A stretch of 64,000 nucleotides of DNA from Nocardiopsis listeri NBRC 13360 (GCF_001570765.1 NZ_BCSH01000006.1:106105-170104), one strand, 5' to 3'; numbered from the stretch's first letter, positions 52,100 through 61,502 are shown. The notes: generated by a model from the letters alone, not told the origin. Numbers and translations: made by a program.

Positions 52100-54133
52100 C
52101 TACTCGTCGCCCTTGGCGACCAGGGTGAGGACGTCGTAGGTGGCGACGGCCTCGTCGTCCTGATCGGTGACGACCGCGTCCCAACGCACCTCGCCGTAGT
52201 CGGCGTTGGTGCGCGGGGTGATCTGCTTGGCGGTCAGGGTCACCTTGATGACCGCGTCCTCCTTCACCGGGGTGAGGAAACGCAGGTTGTCGACGCCGAA
52301 GTTGGCGAGCACCGGACCCGGGGCCGGGTCGACGAACAGACCGGCGGCCAGAGACACCACCAGGTAGCCGTGCGCCACGATCCCCCCGAACAGCGGATTG
52401 GCGGCGGCGGCCTCCTCATCGGTGTGCGCGTAGAACGTGTCCCCGGTGAACTCCGCGAAGTGGTCGATGTCCGCACGGGTCACCGTGCGTTCGGCCGACG
52501 CGATGGTGTCGCCGATCCGCAGCTCGGTGAGGTCCTTGCGGAACGGGTGCACCTCGCCGACGTCCCGGCGCGAGCCCGTGGTCCAGTGGCCGGTGATCGC
52601 GGTGAGCATGTCCGGAGAACCCTGGATCGCGGTGCGTTGCATGTGGTGCTTGACGCCGCGAACGCCGCCCATCTCCTCGCCGCCACCGGCGCGGCCGGGG
52701 CCGCCGTGCACCAGGACGGGCAGCGGCGATCCGTGTCCGGTGGACTCCTTGGCGTCGTCACGGTTGAGCACCAGGACGCGGCCGTGCCAGGGGGCCGTGC
52801 CCAGGACGACCTCGCGGGCCACGTCCTCGTCGTTGGTGACCAGTGAACCGACCAGGCTGCCCTGGCCGCGTGCGGCCAGCTCCACGGCCTCGTCCACGGT
52901 GTCGTAGGTGATGATCGTGCTGACCGGTCCGAAGGCCTCCACGTCGTGGGGTTCCTTCGCGCCGGGCTCGGCCCGCAGCAGGATCGGCGACATGAAAGCG
53001 CCGGACTCGTCGTCGGCACCGGTCACCTCGACCCGCTCCGGGTCACCGAACACCAGTTCACTGGAGGTGCGCAGCGCCTTGACCGCCTTGCGGACCTCCT
53101 CGCGCTGGTCGAGTGAGACCAGGGCGCCCATCCGGACGTCCGGGTCGTCGGCGGCGCCGACCCTCACCTTGGCCAGGCGTGCGGTGAGGGCCTCGGTGAC
53201 GGCTTCGGCCATCGAGGTCGGGACGATGACGCGGCGGATGGCGGTGCACTTCTGGCCCGCCTTGACGGTCATCTCGGTGACGACCTGCTTGACGTACAGG
53301 TCGAACTCGGGGTCCTCGGGCTTGACGTCGGGGCCCAGGATCGAGCAGTTGAGGGAGTCGGCCTCCACGTTCAGTCGGACCCCGCCGCTGACCACGTTCG
53401 GATGGTTGCGCAGGATCGTGCCGGTGGACGCCGAACCGGTGAAGCCGACGATGTCCTGCGGGCCCAGGTCGTCGAGCAGGCCCCGGTGGCTGCCCACCAG
53501 GAGCTGGATCGAACCCTCGGGCAGCAGTCCGGACTCCACCATCCGCTTGACCACGGCCACCGTCAGGTAGGAGGTCTGGCCTGCGGGCTTGACGATGCTG
53601 GGAAGGCCCGCGATGAAGGCGGGGGCGAGCTTCTCCAACATGCCCCAGACGGGGAAGTTGAAGGCGTTGATCTGCACGGCCACGCCCGGGCGGGAGGTGT
53701 AGACGTGCTGGGCGACGAAGGTACCGCCCTTGCTCAGCTGTTCGAGGGGGCCGTCCAGGATGACCTTCGCGTTGGGGAGTTCGCGGCGGCCCTTGCTGGA
53801 GAAGCTGAAGAGGGTGCCGAAGCCGCCGTCGACGTCGACCATGGTGTCGCGCGCGGTGGCACCGGTCCGGTGGGAGAGCGCGTAGAACTCGTCCTTGTAC
53901 CCCATGAGGTGCTTGGCGAGTTCCTTGAGGATGCCGGCCCGCTGGTGGAAGGTGAGCTCTCGCAGGGTCGGGCCGCCCACGGTGCGCGCGTACTCGACCA
54001 TTCCCGCGACGTCGGGACCGTTCTTCGAGATGCGGGCGACGGTCTCGCCGGTGTTCGCGTCGGCCAAGGGCGATCCCTCGTCCGTGGGGGTGAACCACGA
54101 CCCCTGGGCGTAGCTCTCCAGTACTTCGGACAC
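52100..54133 (-). CDS. paaZ: PaaZ: oxepin-CoA hydrolase / semialdehyde dehydrogenase
   Basis: Bifunctional enzyme of aerobic phenylacetate breakdown. Residues 1-520 are an aldehyde dehydrogenase (the QINAFNFPVWGMLEKLAPAF stretch, the FTGSASTG NAD loop and the catalytic Cys in KAGQKCTAIRR). Residues 530-677 are a MaoC-like hot-dog hydratase (SAERTVTRADIDHFAEFTGD and GGIVAHGYLVVSLAAGLFVD). The 677-residue length is right for full-length PaaZ. No other paa genes are in the window, so the remainder of the pathway must be elsewhere. The start is GTG at 54133, and a TetR-type operator lies 43 bases upstream. Confidence 0.94.
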   Translation of the reverse strand: MSEVLESYAQGSWFTPTDEGSPLADANTGETVARISKNGPDVAGMVEYARTVGGPTLRELTFHQRAGILKELAKHLMGYKDEFYALSHRTGATARDTMVDVDGGFGTLFSFSSKGRRELPNAKVILDGPLEQLSKGGTFVAQHVYTSRPGVAVQINAFNFPVWGMLEKLAPAFIAGLPSIVKPAGQTSYLTVAVVKRMVESGLLPEGSIQLLVGSHRGLLDDLGPQDIVGFTGSASTGTILRNHPNVVSGGVRLNVEADSLNCSILGPDVKPEDPEFDLYVKQVVTEMTVKAGQKCTAIRRVIVPTSMAEAVTEALTARLAKVRVGAADDPDVRMGALVSLDQREEVRKAVKALRTSSELVFGDPERVEVTGADDESGAFMSPILLRAEPGAKEPHDVEAFGPVSTIITYDTVDEAVELAARGQGSLVGSLVTNDEDVAREVVLGTAPWHGRVLVLNRDDAKESTGHGSPLPVLVHGGPGRAGGGEEMGGVRGVKHHMQRTAIQGSPDMLTAITGHWTTGSRRDVGEVHPFRKDLTELRIGDTIASAERTVTRADIDHFAEFTGDTFYAHTDEEAAAANPLFGGIVAHGYLVVSLAAGLFVDPAPGPVLANFGVDNLRFLTPVKEDAVIKVTLTAKQITPRTNADYGEVRWDAVVTDQDDEAVATYDVLTLVAKGDE

Positions 54134-54175
54134 CTGACGGTCCTCTCCTCGAACGGTGGGTCTGTGGGAACAGTA

Positions 54176-54197
54176 TTACAGACCGATCGGTCAGTAA
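54176..54197. promoter_or_regulatory. TetR-type (PaaR-like) operator upstream of paaZ
   Basis: A 22-base near-perfect palindrome with arms TTACnGACCGA and TCGGTCnGTAA; only one pair is mismatched. GACCGATCGGTC-type dyads are the usual sites of PaaR-like TetR repressors that respond to phenylacetyl-CoA. It lies in the paaZ promoter region. No tetR gene is next to it. Confidence 0.75.
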
Positions 54198-54293
54198 ATA
54201 GGGCCGTACCTGCGTGAGCGCGCCCCACCAGTGCCTTCTCGGTCGGATGCGGGTCGCCTGTCCAGCCCTGGACGGCCGACCTACCGTGGAACC

Positions 54294-54881
54294 ATGACCG
54301 ACTACGCGCGGATGTACCGTCTCGGATTCACCCCCTGGGAGCGCTATGGCCCCGCCGCCGGGGCGCAGCTTCGTTCCCGGCTCCGGCGTGAGGCCGAGGA
54401 ACGGGACAGCCCCGGTCGCGCGCTGGACATCGGTTGCGGTCGAGGTCAGTTCACCTCCGCGCTCGTCGACCACGGCTGGGAGACCACCGCCGTCGATCTC
54501 GTTCCCGCCGCCGTCGAAGCCGCCCGCCGGAAGGGTCCCGCCGAGGTCACTTACCTCGTCGGAGACGCGACCGACCTCTCCTGCGACCTCGGCACCTTCG
54601 ACCTGTTCCTCGACATCGGTTGCTTTCAGGGCCTCGACGAGAGTCAACGCGCCGCCGAAGGGCGAGGGGTCACGGCCCTGGCCAACCCGGGCGCCACCCT
54701 GCTGATGCTCGCCTTCGGCCCGTCGATCTATCGACGAATGGTCGAGGGGGTGTCGCGAGCGGAGGTCGAGGCGGGATTCCCCGAATGGGAGTTGGTCGAC
54801 GTGGAGAAGGCCTCCACGGAGGGTCTGGGTCGGCCCATGAACCGGACCGACCCCCGGTGGTACCGCTTCCGCCGCCCGTAG
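54294..54881 (+). CDS. Class I SAM-dependent methyltransferase
   Basis: A 195-residue Rossmann methyltransferase. SAM motif I is ALDIGCGRGQFTSAL (residues about 43-57), motif II is TTAVDLVPAAVEAAR, and LFLDIGCFQGLDESQR is the post-motif. The acceptor is unknown. An initial MTDYARMYRLGFTPWERYG is typical of small actinomycete enzymes. It has its own start away from paaZ and no operon partner. Confidence 0.85.
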   Translation: MTDYARMYRLGFTPWERYGPAAGAQLRSRLRREAEERDSPGRALDIGCGRGQFTSALVDHGWETTAVDLVPAAVEAARRKGPAEVTYLVGDATDLSCDLGTFDLFLDIGCFQGLDESQRAAEGRGVTALANPGATLLMLAFGPSIYRRMVEGVSRAEVEAGFPEWELVDVEKASTEGLGRPMNRTDPRWYRFRRP

Positions 54882-55212
54882 CCATGCCTCGGGGGCCGAC
54901 GTGAACACCCTTCGGGAGGACGGTCATCCTCTCCACAACCGCAGTGCCTCTGGCTACAGTGCGTGCGGGAAGGTCATCAGTACGGAAACGGACCCGGTTG
55001 CCTGCCGGGGCTGTTTCCCGTGTGCTCCTTCAACGATCCAGCGGGCGCGCCGCTCCCGCTGTAGGCATATCGAGAAGTCGCCGTGTCTCCGTGTGGTCAT
55101 GTCGATCTGGGGAGAGAGCGACGTGTCGACAAAGCAACGCGGCCCGGATCGAAATCGACCCGGGCCGCGCCGTAACCACAGATGGTTTTGTCGACAAATC
55201 GACTGATGGCGA
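54882..55212. other. Intergenic region, 331 bases, with a terminator
   Basis: No gene supported. A hairpin sits at 55138-55169. Two GTCGAC dyads (GTGTCGACAAAG at about 55123 and TTTTGTCGACAAAT at about 55187) flank it on both sides. Confidence 0.5.
55138..55169. terminator. Hairpin between convergent genes
   Basis: CGCGGCCCGG and CCGGGCCGCG form a 10-bp stem extended by TCG/CGA, between the convergent methyltransferase and YbaK-type genes. Confidence 0.7.
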
Positions 55213-55734
55213 CTACCTCGTCAAGGACAGGACCTCGGCGCCGGGCAACTCCGCCAGCAACGGACCCGGGACTCGCAACTTGGATCGGCGCAGGCCACTG
55301 CCCACGACCACCCACGGGGTGTCGTGGACGGCCTTGTCCACCAGGACCGGCCAACCCTCCGGCAGTCCGAACGGGGTGATACCCCCGTACTCCATGCCGG
55401 TCATCCCGGTCGCCTCGTCCATCGGGGCGAAGGACGCCTTGCGCGCGCCCAAGTGCTTGCGCAGCATCCCGTTGACGTCGGCCCGCTGCGTGGCCAGGAC
55501 CATGCACGCGGCGTGCACCACCTCGCCACCCCGCTTGGCCGCCAGCACCACACAGTTGGCACTGGTGTCCAGGGCCTGCCCATAGCGATCGCAGAAGGCC
55601 GCCGTGTCCGCGACCTCCGGATCGATCGCCCCGACACGGACCGACCCGTCGAACCGGGTCACCGCCTCGCGTACCGGCCCGGCCATCAGTTCAGGGTGGT
55701 CCAGCGCGGGCACCCACTCGATCCGCTCCGTCAT
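55213..55734 (-). CDS. YbaK/EbsC family aminoacyl-tRNA deacylase
   Basis: A 173-residue single-domain protein of the YbaK/ProX fold. Signature parts are CVVLAAKRGGEVVHAACMVL, VNGMLRKHLGARKASFAPMD, and TGMTGMEYGGITPFGLPEGW, which includes the G-x-x-x-P loop of trans-editing deacylases. These hydrolyse mischarged Cys/Ala-tRNA(Pro) or similar. ATG at 55734 is chosen because the motif alignment begins there. Confidence 0.87.
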   Translation of the reverse strand: MTERIEWVPALDHPELMAGPVREAVTRFDGSVRVGAIDPEVADTAAFCDRYGQALDTSANCVVLAAKRGGEVVHAACMVLATQRADVNGMLRKHLGARKASFAPMDEATGMTGMEYGGITPFGLPEGWPVLVDKAVHDTPWVVVGSGLRRSKLRVPGPLLAELPGAEVLSLTR

Positions 55735-56045
55735 GACCGCTCCCCACTCGCGTTCCGCACCGTGCGGGACCATGATGCCGCACGGTCGGTAGTGGAAAGG
55801 GCGGTACCCGGCCGTTGGGTACTCGTATTCCGAAATCGTCCGACCTGTCGGGGCGCCCGTCGCGTGGCGCATCCGGGTCGAGAGCACCCTCGACCTTGCG
55901 AAGGTGGAAGTCGACACGTTGGTGGGACGGCTCGGATCGAGGAGGCCGCACTCGTGAACATTGAAGCCGTCCACGGTGTCGTATCCATGACCAGAGGGTG
56001 CCTGAAGCCACTGATTCGGTTGGCGTGCTTCGGTCTGTCGCCGGC
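55735..56045. other. Intergenic region, 311 bases, no gene supported
   Basis: Both flanking genes are on the minus strand. Small frames on either strand lack a ribosome site and family resemblance. It likely holds the YbaK gene promoter. Confidence 0.45.
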
Positions 56046-57038
56046 TCAGTCCGCCTGCCGCGTGTGCCGCAGCAGGATCACCTCCGCGAGCCCACCGAGC
56101 CCCTCGGCGCGGTAGCCCGGCCACCCGTGCACCACCTCCAGGTACGCGGCGGGGATGGCCGAACGTCCCCACCTGGCTCCCACCAGTGCTCCCGCGATGG
56201 CCGCCACGGTGTCGGTGTCGTCGCCGACCCGTACCGCCGCCATGACCGGTGCGGCGTAGCGGTCGGGCGAGGACTCGTCCCCGGGGGCGTGGACGATCGC
56301 CGACCAGGCCGCCTGTAGGGCCGACACCACGAAACCGTTGGGGGCGAAGGTGGTCGGTGGCTCCTTCTCCGCCTCGTCCAACCGCGCCGCCCACTCCCCG
56401 CGCACCGACGAGGGCAACAGGTCCAGCCCGCCGCGCACCCCGTCGTAGGTGCCGTGCGCGATCGCGTGCCGAACCGCCTCGCACCACAGCACGCACGCCT
56501 GGGCGGCCAACGGGTCGCCGTGGGTGAGGTGGCTGTAGCGGGCGGCGCTCCGCGCCAACCCCTGCGGGTCGTTCAGGTGGGCCAGGGCCAGTGGAGCCGT
56601 GCGCATCAGCGAACCGTTGCCCGCGCACCGCTCCCCCACCTCGAACATCCGGTCGGAGCGGCCGGTCATGACCTCGGCGGCGTCACCTCCACGTTCGGTG
56701 AGGGACCGATCGGTGTCCTCCAGGATCCGAGCCGTTTGCACCCCGACGTCGGAGGCGCCCCCGTGGAACCAGTTCAGGAACCCCCGGGCGGTCCGCTCCA
56801 ACGCCTGCGGGGAACGGGGATCGTCATGATCGCGGAGCGCCTCGGCGATGCACACCGCCATCTGCGTGTCGTCGGAATACTCGCCCGGTTCGTAGGGCCC
56901 GAGCCCACCGCCGATCATCTCGGGGATCCGGCCCTGGGCCAGACGAGGGGCGAATTCGTAGGGGACGCCCAGGGCGTCGCCGCACGCGGCGCCCAGCAGG
57001 GCACCGGCGGCACGGTCGAGCACGGCGGAGGGGATCAC
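56046..57038 (-). CDS. ADP-ribosylglycohydrolase family protein
   Basis: A 330-residue ARH-fold protein (DraG-like). Metal-binding residues are visible in YSDDTQMAVCIAEAL (first Asp pair) and VGDDTDTVAAIAGALVGARWG (second Asp pair). The opening is GALLGAACGDALGVPYEFAP. The family removes ADP-ribose from proteins or nucleic acids. The start is GTG at 57038. It is divergent from the pseudokinase gene with 116 bases between. Confidence 0.92.
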   Translation of the reverse strand: MIPSAVLDRAAGALLGAACGDALGVPYEFAPRLAQGRIPEMIGGGLGPYEPGEYSDDTQMAVCIAEALRDHDDPRSPQALERTARGFLNWFHGGASDVGVQTARILEDTDRSLTERGGDAAEVMTGRSDRMFEVGERCAGNGSLMRTAPLALAHLNDPQGLARSAARYSHLTHGDPLAAQACVLWCEAVRHAIAHGTYDGVRGGLDLLPSSVRGEWAARLDEAEKEPPTTFAPNGFVVSALQAAWSAIVHAPGDESSPDRYAAPVMAAVRVGDDTDTVAAIAGALVGARWGRSAIPAAYLEVVHGWPGYRAEGLGGLAEVILLRHTRQAD

Positions 57039-57154
57039 GGCACCTCACAGGGGCGGTGGAAGGGGCGGAAGCACCAGAATAGCGCCGGGTGATCGCCCAT
57101 GTTCGGCCTGATCGAGGGCGATATGTAAGGGTTCGGCACCGTACAATCCGACTC

Positions 57155-58912
57155 ATGACCCCCGGCCCCCACACCGGTCTCACACTGCGAGGCCGTGTGC
57201 TCATCGGTGACCGACTCCGTGGCGACGGAACGGTGTCCGTGTACTCCGGTACCGACGCCGACCTCCCCGTCACGGTGACCCTCCTCGACCCCGACGCCGC
57301 CGCCGATCCCGCGACCATGCAGGGATTCCTCGGCCGCGCGCGGTCCCTCTCCGGCGTCGACACCCCCGGCCTGGCGAGGGTTCTGGAGCAAGGTGTCGAC
57401 GATGACCTCGTGTACATGGTCACCGAACACCTCCCCGGCCAGACCATCGCCCAGGTGCTCGAAGGGGGAGAACGGGGGCTCCGGTACGCCCCCCACGTCG
57501 CCCTGACGATCGTCACGGGCGTGCTCACCGCGCTCGACGAGGCCCACGACCAGGGCATCGTTCACGGTGGACTCGGCCCGCGGAGCGTGGTCGTGGACGA
57601 CGAGGGCCGGGTGACGGTCACCGGTTTCCGGATGCTCGGCATCGAGGGCGTCACCCCGCGCACCGACGTCCACGCCGTCGGTAGCCTGCTCCACACCCTG
57701 CTGACGGGATCGCTCCGGTTCGACGGCGACACCGTGCCGAACCCCTCCTCACTGGTCCCCGGCCTGACACCGGACCTGGACGAACTCGTCGCCGACGCGA
57801 CCGAGCCCAACCCGAGGAACCGGCCGCGCGACGCCGGTCAGTACCTGGCCATGGTCGAACAGGTCGCGCGCTCCCTGCCCGGGCCGGACGGTGACACGGG
57901 TTCGGGCACGGAACCGATCCCGGTGGTCGATGCCCGGGCCGAACCCACGGCCGAGCGCCCCATGCCCCTGTGGCGCCGTGCCCCGTTCCTCGCGATCGTG
58001 GGCGTCCTGATCCTGGTGCTCGGCGCAGCAGGTTGGGCCTTGGCACCCGACGACACCACGGAACTGCCCGATCTGGTCGGCTACACCGCCGAGATGGCCG
58101 AAGTGGAACTCGAAGCCCTGGAACTGGGGCTGGACCACTCCTATGACGAGACCTACAGCGACGAGGCACGACCGGGCGAGGTCGCGGCGACCGATCCCGC
58201 GGCCGGGACGGAACTGGGCGAGGGCGACACGGTCCTGCTGTCGTTGTCCATCGGAGCGCGGTACGTGGAGGTGCCCGACGTGGTGGGCGGCACCGAGTCG
58301 GAGGCCCGCACCCTCCTGCGGGACGCCGGCTTCGACGAGGTCGAGGTGGTCCAGGAACACTCCGCCGACCACGATCCCGGCACAGTCCTGTCCACCACCC
58401 CCGAGGTGGGCGAGGACGGTGACCGCGAGGAGGAGATCACCCTCCACGTCAGCGAGGGCGTCATCGTGCCCACCCTGACCGACATGACGCGGGACGAGGC
58501 CTCCGCCGCCCTCGAATCACTGGGTCTGACCACCACCGTGGTGGAGTCGGCAGACGAGACCGTCCCCGAGGGATGGGTCGCCGCCCAGAACCCGGAACCG
58601 GGGGCCGTCCTTCCAACGGACGGCGAGGTCACCCTCACCGTTTCCGCCGGCCCGGAAGAGGTCGAGGAATCGGAGGAAGGGGAGACCGAGGAAGAAGAGG
58701 GCGGTTCCGACCCCGAGGAGGGCACGGACGCGGAGGAACCGGAGGCACCCGCCGAGTGCTCCGCCACGGCCTGGGACTCGGGATCCACCTACGACACCGG
58801 CGACCGTGTCCAGTACGAGGGGCGCGTGTACGAGGCACGACGCTGGACCATGGCCATTCCTCCGAACGTCGGAGGAGAGCTGAGCGCCTGGGACGACCAA
58901 GGCCCCTGCTGA
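57155..58912 (+). CDS. Pseudokinase with PASTA repeats and a C-terminal carbohydrate-binding module
   Basis: A 585-residue membrane protein. Residues 12-255 have the Ser/Thr kinase fold (PknB type), but key residues are missing: HRD is HGG (137-139), DFG is TGF (156-158), and the strand-3 Lys is absent (VTVTLLD, 39-45). Transphosphorylation is thus not expected. A membrane helix lies at about 272-292, three PASTA repeats from about 300 to 505, then a Glu-rich linker. The last 53 residues match a chitin-binding CBM5/12 type (AWDSGSTYDTGDRVQYEGRV, then the W-T-M and W-D-D-Q-G-P-C). PASTA domains bind peptidoglycan fragments, so cell-wall sensing or scaffolding is plausible. Confidence 0.86.
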   Translation: MTPGPHTGLTLRGRVLIGDRLRGDGTVSVYSGTDADLPVTVTLLDPDAAADPATMQGFLGRARSLSGVDTPGLARVLEQGVDDDLVYMVTEHLPGQTIAQVLEGGERGLRYAPHVALTIVTGVLTALDEAHDQGIVHGGLGPRSVVVDDEGRVTVTGFRMLGIEGVTPRTDVHAVGSLLHTLLTGSLRFDGDTVPNPSSLVPGLTPDLDELVADATEPNPRNRPRDAGQYLAMVEQVARSLPGPDGDTGSGTEPIPVVDARAEPTAERPMPLWRRAPFLAIVGVLILVLGAAGWALAPDDTTELPDLVGYTAEMAEVELEALELGLDHSYDETYSDEARPGEVAATDPAAGTELGEGDTVLLSLSIGARYVEVPDVVGGTESEARTLLRDAGFDEVEVVQEHSADHDPGTVLSTTPEVGEDGDREEEITLHVSEGVIVPTLTDMTRDEASAALESLGLTTTVVESADETVPEGWVAAQNPEPGAVLPTDGEVTLTVSAGPEEVEESEEGETEEEEGGSDPEEGTDAEEPEAPAECSATAWDSGSTYDTGDRVQYEGRVYEARRWTMAIPPNVGGELSAWDDQGPC

Positions 58913-58958
58913 TATCGGTGACGCCCGCGACCCGTCGACGGGTGTCGACCGAAAGACG

Positions 58959-58990
58959 CGGGGCGGGCGGGCCATCGGCCCACCGCCCCG
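58959..58990 (+). terminator. Hairpin after pseudokinase gene (first of two)
   Basis: CGGGGCGG-GC-GGGCC pairs with GGCCC-A-CCGCCCCG around an ATC loop, 46 bases past the stop. A second hairpin follows at 59013. Confidence 0.6.
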
Positions 58991-59012
58991 CTCCATTCCC
59001 CTCCCGGTCTTC

Positions 59013-59048
59013 GGAGGACGGGCACGACCCCCGTGGTGCCCGTCCTCC
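59013..59048. terminator. Second hairpin between convergent genes
   Basis: GGAGGACGGGCAC and GTGCCCGTCCTCC form a perfect 13-bp stem with a 10-base loop. It lies 12 bases from the end of the minus-strand MarR gene. Confidence 0.75.
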
Positions 59049-59059
59049 GTTCCTTCCCC

Positions 59060-59545
59060 TCAGGTCTCCTCGGCGACGTGTGCCTCGCCCGCGAGCACGT
59101 TGGCGGTCAGCCTGCGCAGCGCGAGTCTGGTCGCCTCGAACTCCTCGTTCGGAAGGTCGATCACCCGCCCGATCGCCTCGGGGATGCCCCGAGCGCGGGC
59201 GCGCAGGGCACGGCCATCGTCGGTGGGAGTGATCCGTACCGAACGCTCGTCCTCGGGGTCACGGTCCCGGCGGAGCAACCCGTTGGACTCCAGCCGCTTG
59301 AGCAGGGGGGTAAGGGTTCCATAGTCGAGTTGGAGCACCGCACCGATCTCCTTGACCGAGCACCCTCCTCGTTCCCACAGCAGCATCATCACGAGGTACT
59401 GCGGGTAGGTCAGACCGAGCGGATCGAGCAACGGGCGGTACAGGTTGGTGACAGCGCGGGACGCCGCGTACAGCGCGAAGCACATTTGCTCGTCGACTGG
59501 CGGGAGTTCGAAGTCGCCCTCGGGGGCGGGGGATCGGTCGGGCAT
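59060..59545 (-). CDS. MarR family regulator, OhrR-like
   Basis: A 161-residue winged-helix regulator. The N-terminal Cys in EQMCFALYAASRAVTNLYRP is at the place of the peroxide-sensing Cys of OhrR, and the motif agrees with that subfamily. The wing region is LQLDYGTLTPLLKRLESNGL, then RRDRDPEDERSVRITPTDDG. OhrR represses an organic hydroperoxide resistance gene; no ohr gene is seen nearby, so its target is unknown. ATG at 59545 or the adjacent GTG at 59548 can be the start. Confidence 0.87.
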   Translation of the reverse strand: MPDRSPAPEGDFELPPVDEQMCFALYAASRAVTNLYRPLLDPLGLTYPQYLVMMLLWERGGCSVKEIGAVLQLDYGTLTPLLKRLESNGLLRRDRDPEDERSVRITPTDDGRALRARARGIPEAIGRVIDLPNEEFEATRLALRRLTANVLAGEAHVAEET

Positions 59546-59620
59546 CACTCGTCATCGTAGTAACCACGCACCCGATGTCAAAGCCCACAATCACCTTGCG
59601 TGAAAGGTAAATGGGACGAA

Positions 59621-59650
59621 GAGGTCGGCTCGCGTTCGCGAACCGACCTC
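59621..59650 (-). terminator. Hairpin after acyl-CoA synthetase gene
   Basis: GAGGTCGG-C-TCGCG and CGCGA-A-CCGACCTC form a stem of 13 paired bases with one internal mismatch, just past the stop at 59666 in the minus direction. Confidence 0.65.
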
Positions 59651-59665
59651 CACCCGCGGGAACGG

Positions 59666-61315
59666 TCAGGCGTCCTCGGGTGGACGTGTATCGGCCGGAA
59701 GCCGGCGTTTGAGCACCTTCCCGGTGGCGTTGCGCGGCAGCTCCGCCAACACGATCACGTCACGCGGTACGGAGAAACGCCCCACCATCTCCCGAACATG
59801 CAGCCGGATCCCGTTCGGGTCCACCGACCGCCCCTCGTAGGGCACCACGTACGCCGCGAACCGTTGCCCGAACTCCTCGTCCGCAACCCCGGTCACCACG
59901 ACCTCGCGCACCGAGGGCAGCGTCACGATCGCCTCCTCCACGGGCCGGGGGAAGACGTTCTCACCACCCGAGACGATCATGTCGTCGTCACGCCCGGCCA
60001 CGTGCAGCAGGCCGTGTCCGTCCACGTGACCGCGGTCGCCGGTCTCCATCAGACCGTCGGACACCCGCTTGCCCTTCCCGTTCGTGTACCCGTCGAAGAG
60101 CATGTCGTTGCCGACGAAGATCGCGCCCTTCGACCCCTGGGGAACCTCCCGCCCCCGCTCGTCCAGGATCGCGATCCGCGTACCGAGCGGCGGCCGTCCC
60201 GCGGTGGTCGGCGCCGTCCGCAGGTCTTCCGGGGAAGCGATGGTCGCCCACGACACCTCGGTCGACCCGTACAGGTTGTAGATGACGTCGCCGAACGCGT
60301 CCATGAAGTCGTCGATCAGCTGCGGGCTCATCGCCGACCCACTGCACGCCACGATCCGCAGCGACGAGGTGTCGTATTTCTCCCGCGTCGACCGGGGCAG
60401 GTCCATGATCCGCCGAAGCATCACCGGTACCGCGAACAACGCCGTGCACCGCTGCTCCTGAACGGTCCGCAACACGTCCTCCGGCTCGAACAACCGGCGC
60501 ATCACCAAGGTCGACCGCATCGACATGCCCAACTGGACACCGGCCAGCCCCCAGGTGTGGAAGATCGGCGCCGACACCAGGATCCGGTCCGTGGAGTTCA
60601 ACGGGATCCGCGACAGCACCGAGGCCGCGTCCTGCGGGCCCTTCGGGGTCGGGCGTCGCGCGCCCTTCGGCGCCCCCGTGGTACCCGAGGTCAGCACGAT
60701 CAACCGACCCGGATTCTCGGGCGGTGCGGGGTCGGGTTCGGTGGGCTCCTCGACCTTGGTCGGGATCCGAGGCCCCGGCGCCACGGTCTCCCCCCACGCC
60801 GTCACACGTGGAATCTCCGGCGGCGACCCCTTGTACAACTCCTCGAAGTCCGCGTCCGCGATGAGCAACGACACCTCGTTGCGCTCGATCACGTCCACCA
60901 ACGGACCGGCGGCCAACCCGGTGTTCAACAGGACGGCGTCGGCGCCCAGACGTCCACAGGCCACGATCGCCTGCACCATCCCGGCGTGGTTGCGACACAG
61001 GATCCCCACCCGAGACCCGGGGCGGACCCCCAAGCGCTTCAGTTCGTGGACGAGCTGCCTGGCCAGCCGGTTCATCTGGCCGAAGGTCGTCACCCCAGAA
61101 TCGTCGATCACGGAGATCTGGTCGGGGACCCGCTCGCTCGCGGCGGCGTAACCACCGGCGATGGTCGCTCCCCAGGTCTTGAGCTGACGTAGCTGGCGGA
61201 CGATCTTGTCCGGGCGGCCGACGGAGAAGACCCCGGCCTTGACGAGTACGGACACCACCTTGAGGGTGTGGTTCAGTTTGGACCGGGTGGACGGGCCACC
61301 GACAGAGGACGGCAT
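59666..61315 (-). CDS. Acyl-CoA synthetase (AMP-dependent ligase)
   Basis: A 549-residue ANL-superfamily enzyme. The P-loop is LIVLTSGTTGAPKGARRPT, motif A5 reads NLYGSTEVSWATIAS, A7 is LMETGDRGHVDGHGLLHVAG, and the C-terminal Lys is in LPRNATGKVLKRRL (the adenylation Lys). It activates a carboxylic acid, likely a fatty acid, as acyl-AMP and then acyl-CoA. The N-terminal RSKLNHTLKVVSVLVKAGVF segment is typical of long-chain forms in actinomycetes. It seems to be a single-gene unit. Confidence 0.9.
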   Translation of the reverse strand: MPSSVGGPSTRSKLNHTLKVVSVLVKAGVFSVGRPDKIVRQLRQLKTWGATIAGGYAAASERVPDQISVIDDSGVTTFGQMNRLARQLVHELKRLGVRPGSRVGILCRNHAGMVQAIVACGRLGADAVLLNTGLAAGPLVDVIERNEVSLLIADADFEELYKGSPPEIPRVTAWGETVAPGPRIPTKVEEPTEPDPAPPENPGRLIVLTSGTTGAPKGARRPTPKGPQDAASVLSRIPLNSTDRILVSAPIFHTWGLAGVQLGMSMRSTLVMRRLFEPEDVLRTVQEQRCTALFAVPVMLRRIMDLPRSTREKYDTSSLRIVACSGSAMSPQLIDDFMDAFGDVIYNLYGSTEVSWATIASPEDLRTAPTTAGRPPLGTRIAILDERGREVPQGSKGAIFVGNDMLFDGYTNGKGKRVSDGLMETGDRGHVDGHGLLHVAGRDDDMIVSGGENVFPRPVEEAIVTLPSVREVVVTGVADEEFGQRFAAYVVPYEGRSVDPNGIRLHVREMVGRFSVPRDVIVLAELPRNATGKVLKRRLPADTRPPEDA

Positions 61316-61476
61316 TCGGTCTCCGGGGAGTACGGGGACGGGCGAAGCGGTCCGCGCCCTCCGAGGAGCCTTCGCCTCGTGACTCCACGGAGTACTGCGA
61401 AGGTAGGTCAGATACGCACGGGATTCTTCGTCGCGAAGTGAGTGGCCACCGACGCGTGGTTGTCACCGGGTGAGCC

Positions 61477-61502
61477 CCGGGGCCCTCACGGAAGGGCCCC
61501 GG
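61477..61502 (-). terminator. Hairpin after secreted-protein gene
   Basis: CCGGGGCCCT and AGGGCCCCGG form a perfect 10-bp stem with a 6-base loop, 11 bases past the stop at 61514. Confidence 0.75.
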
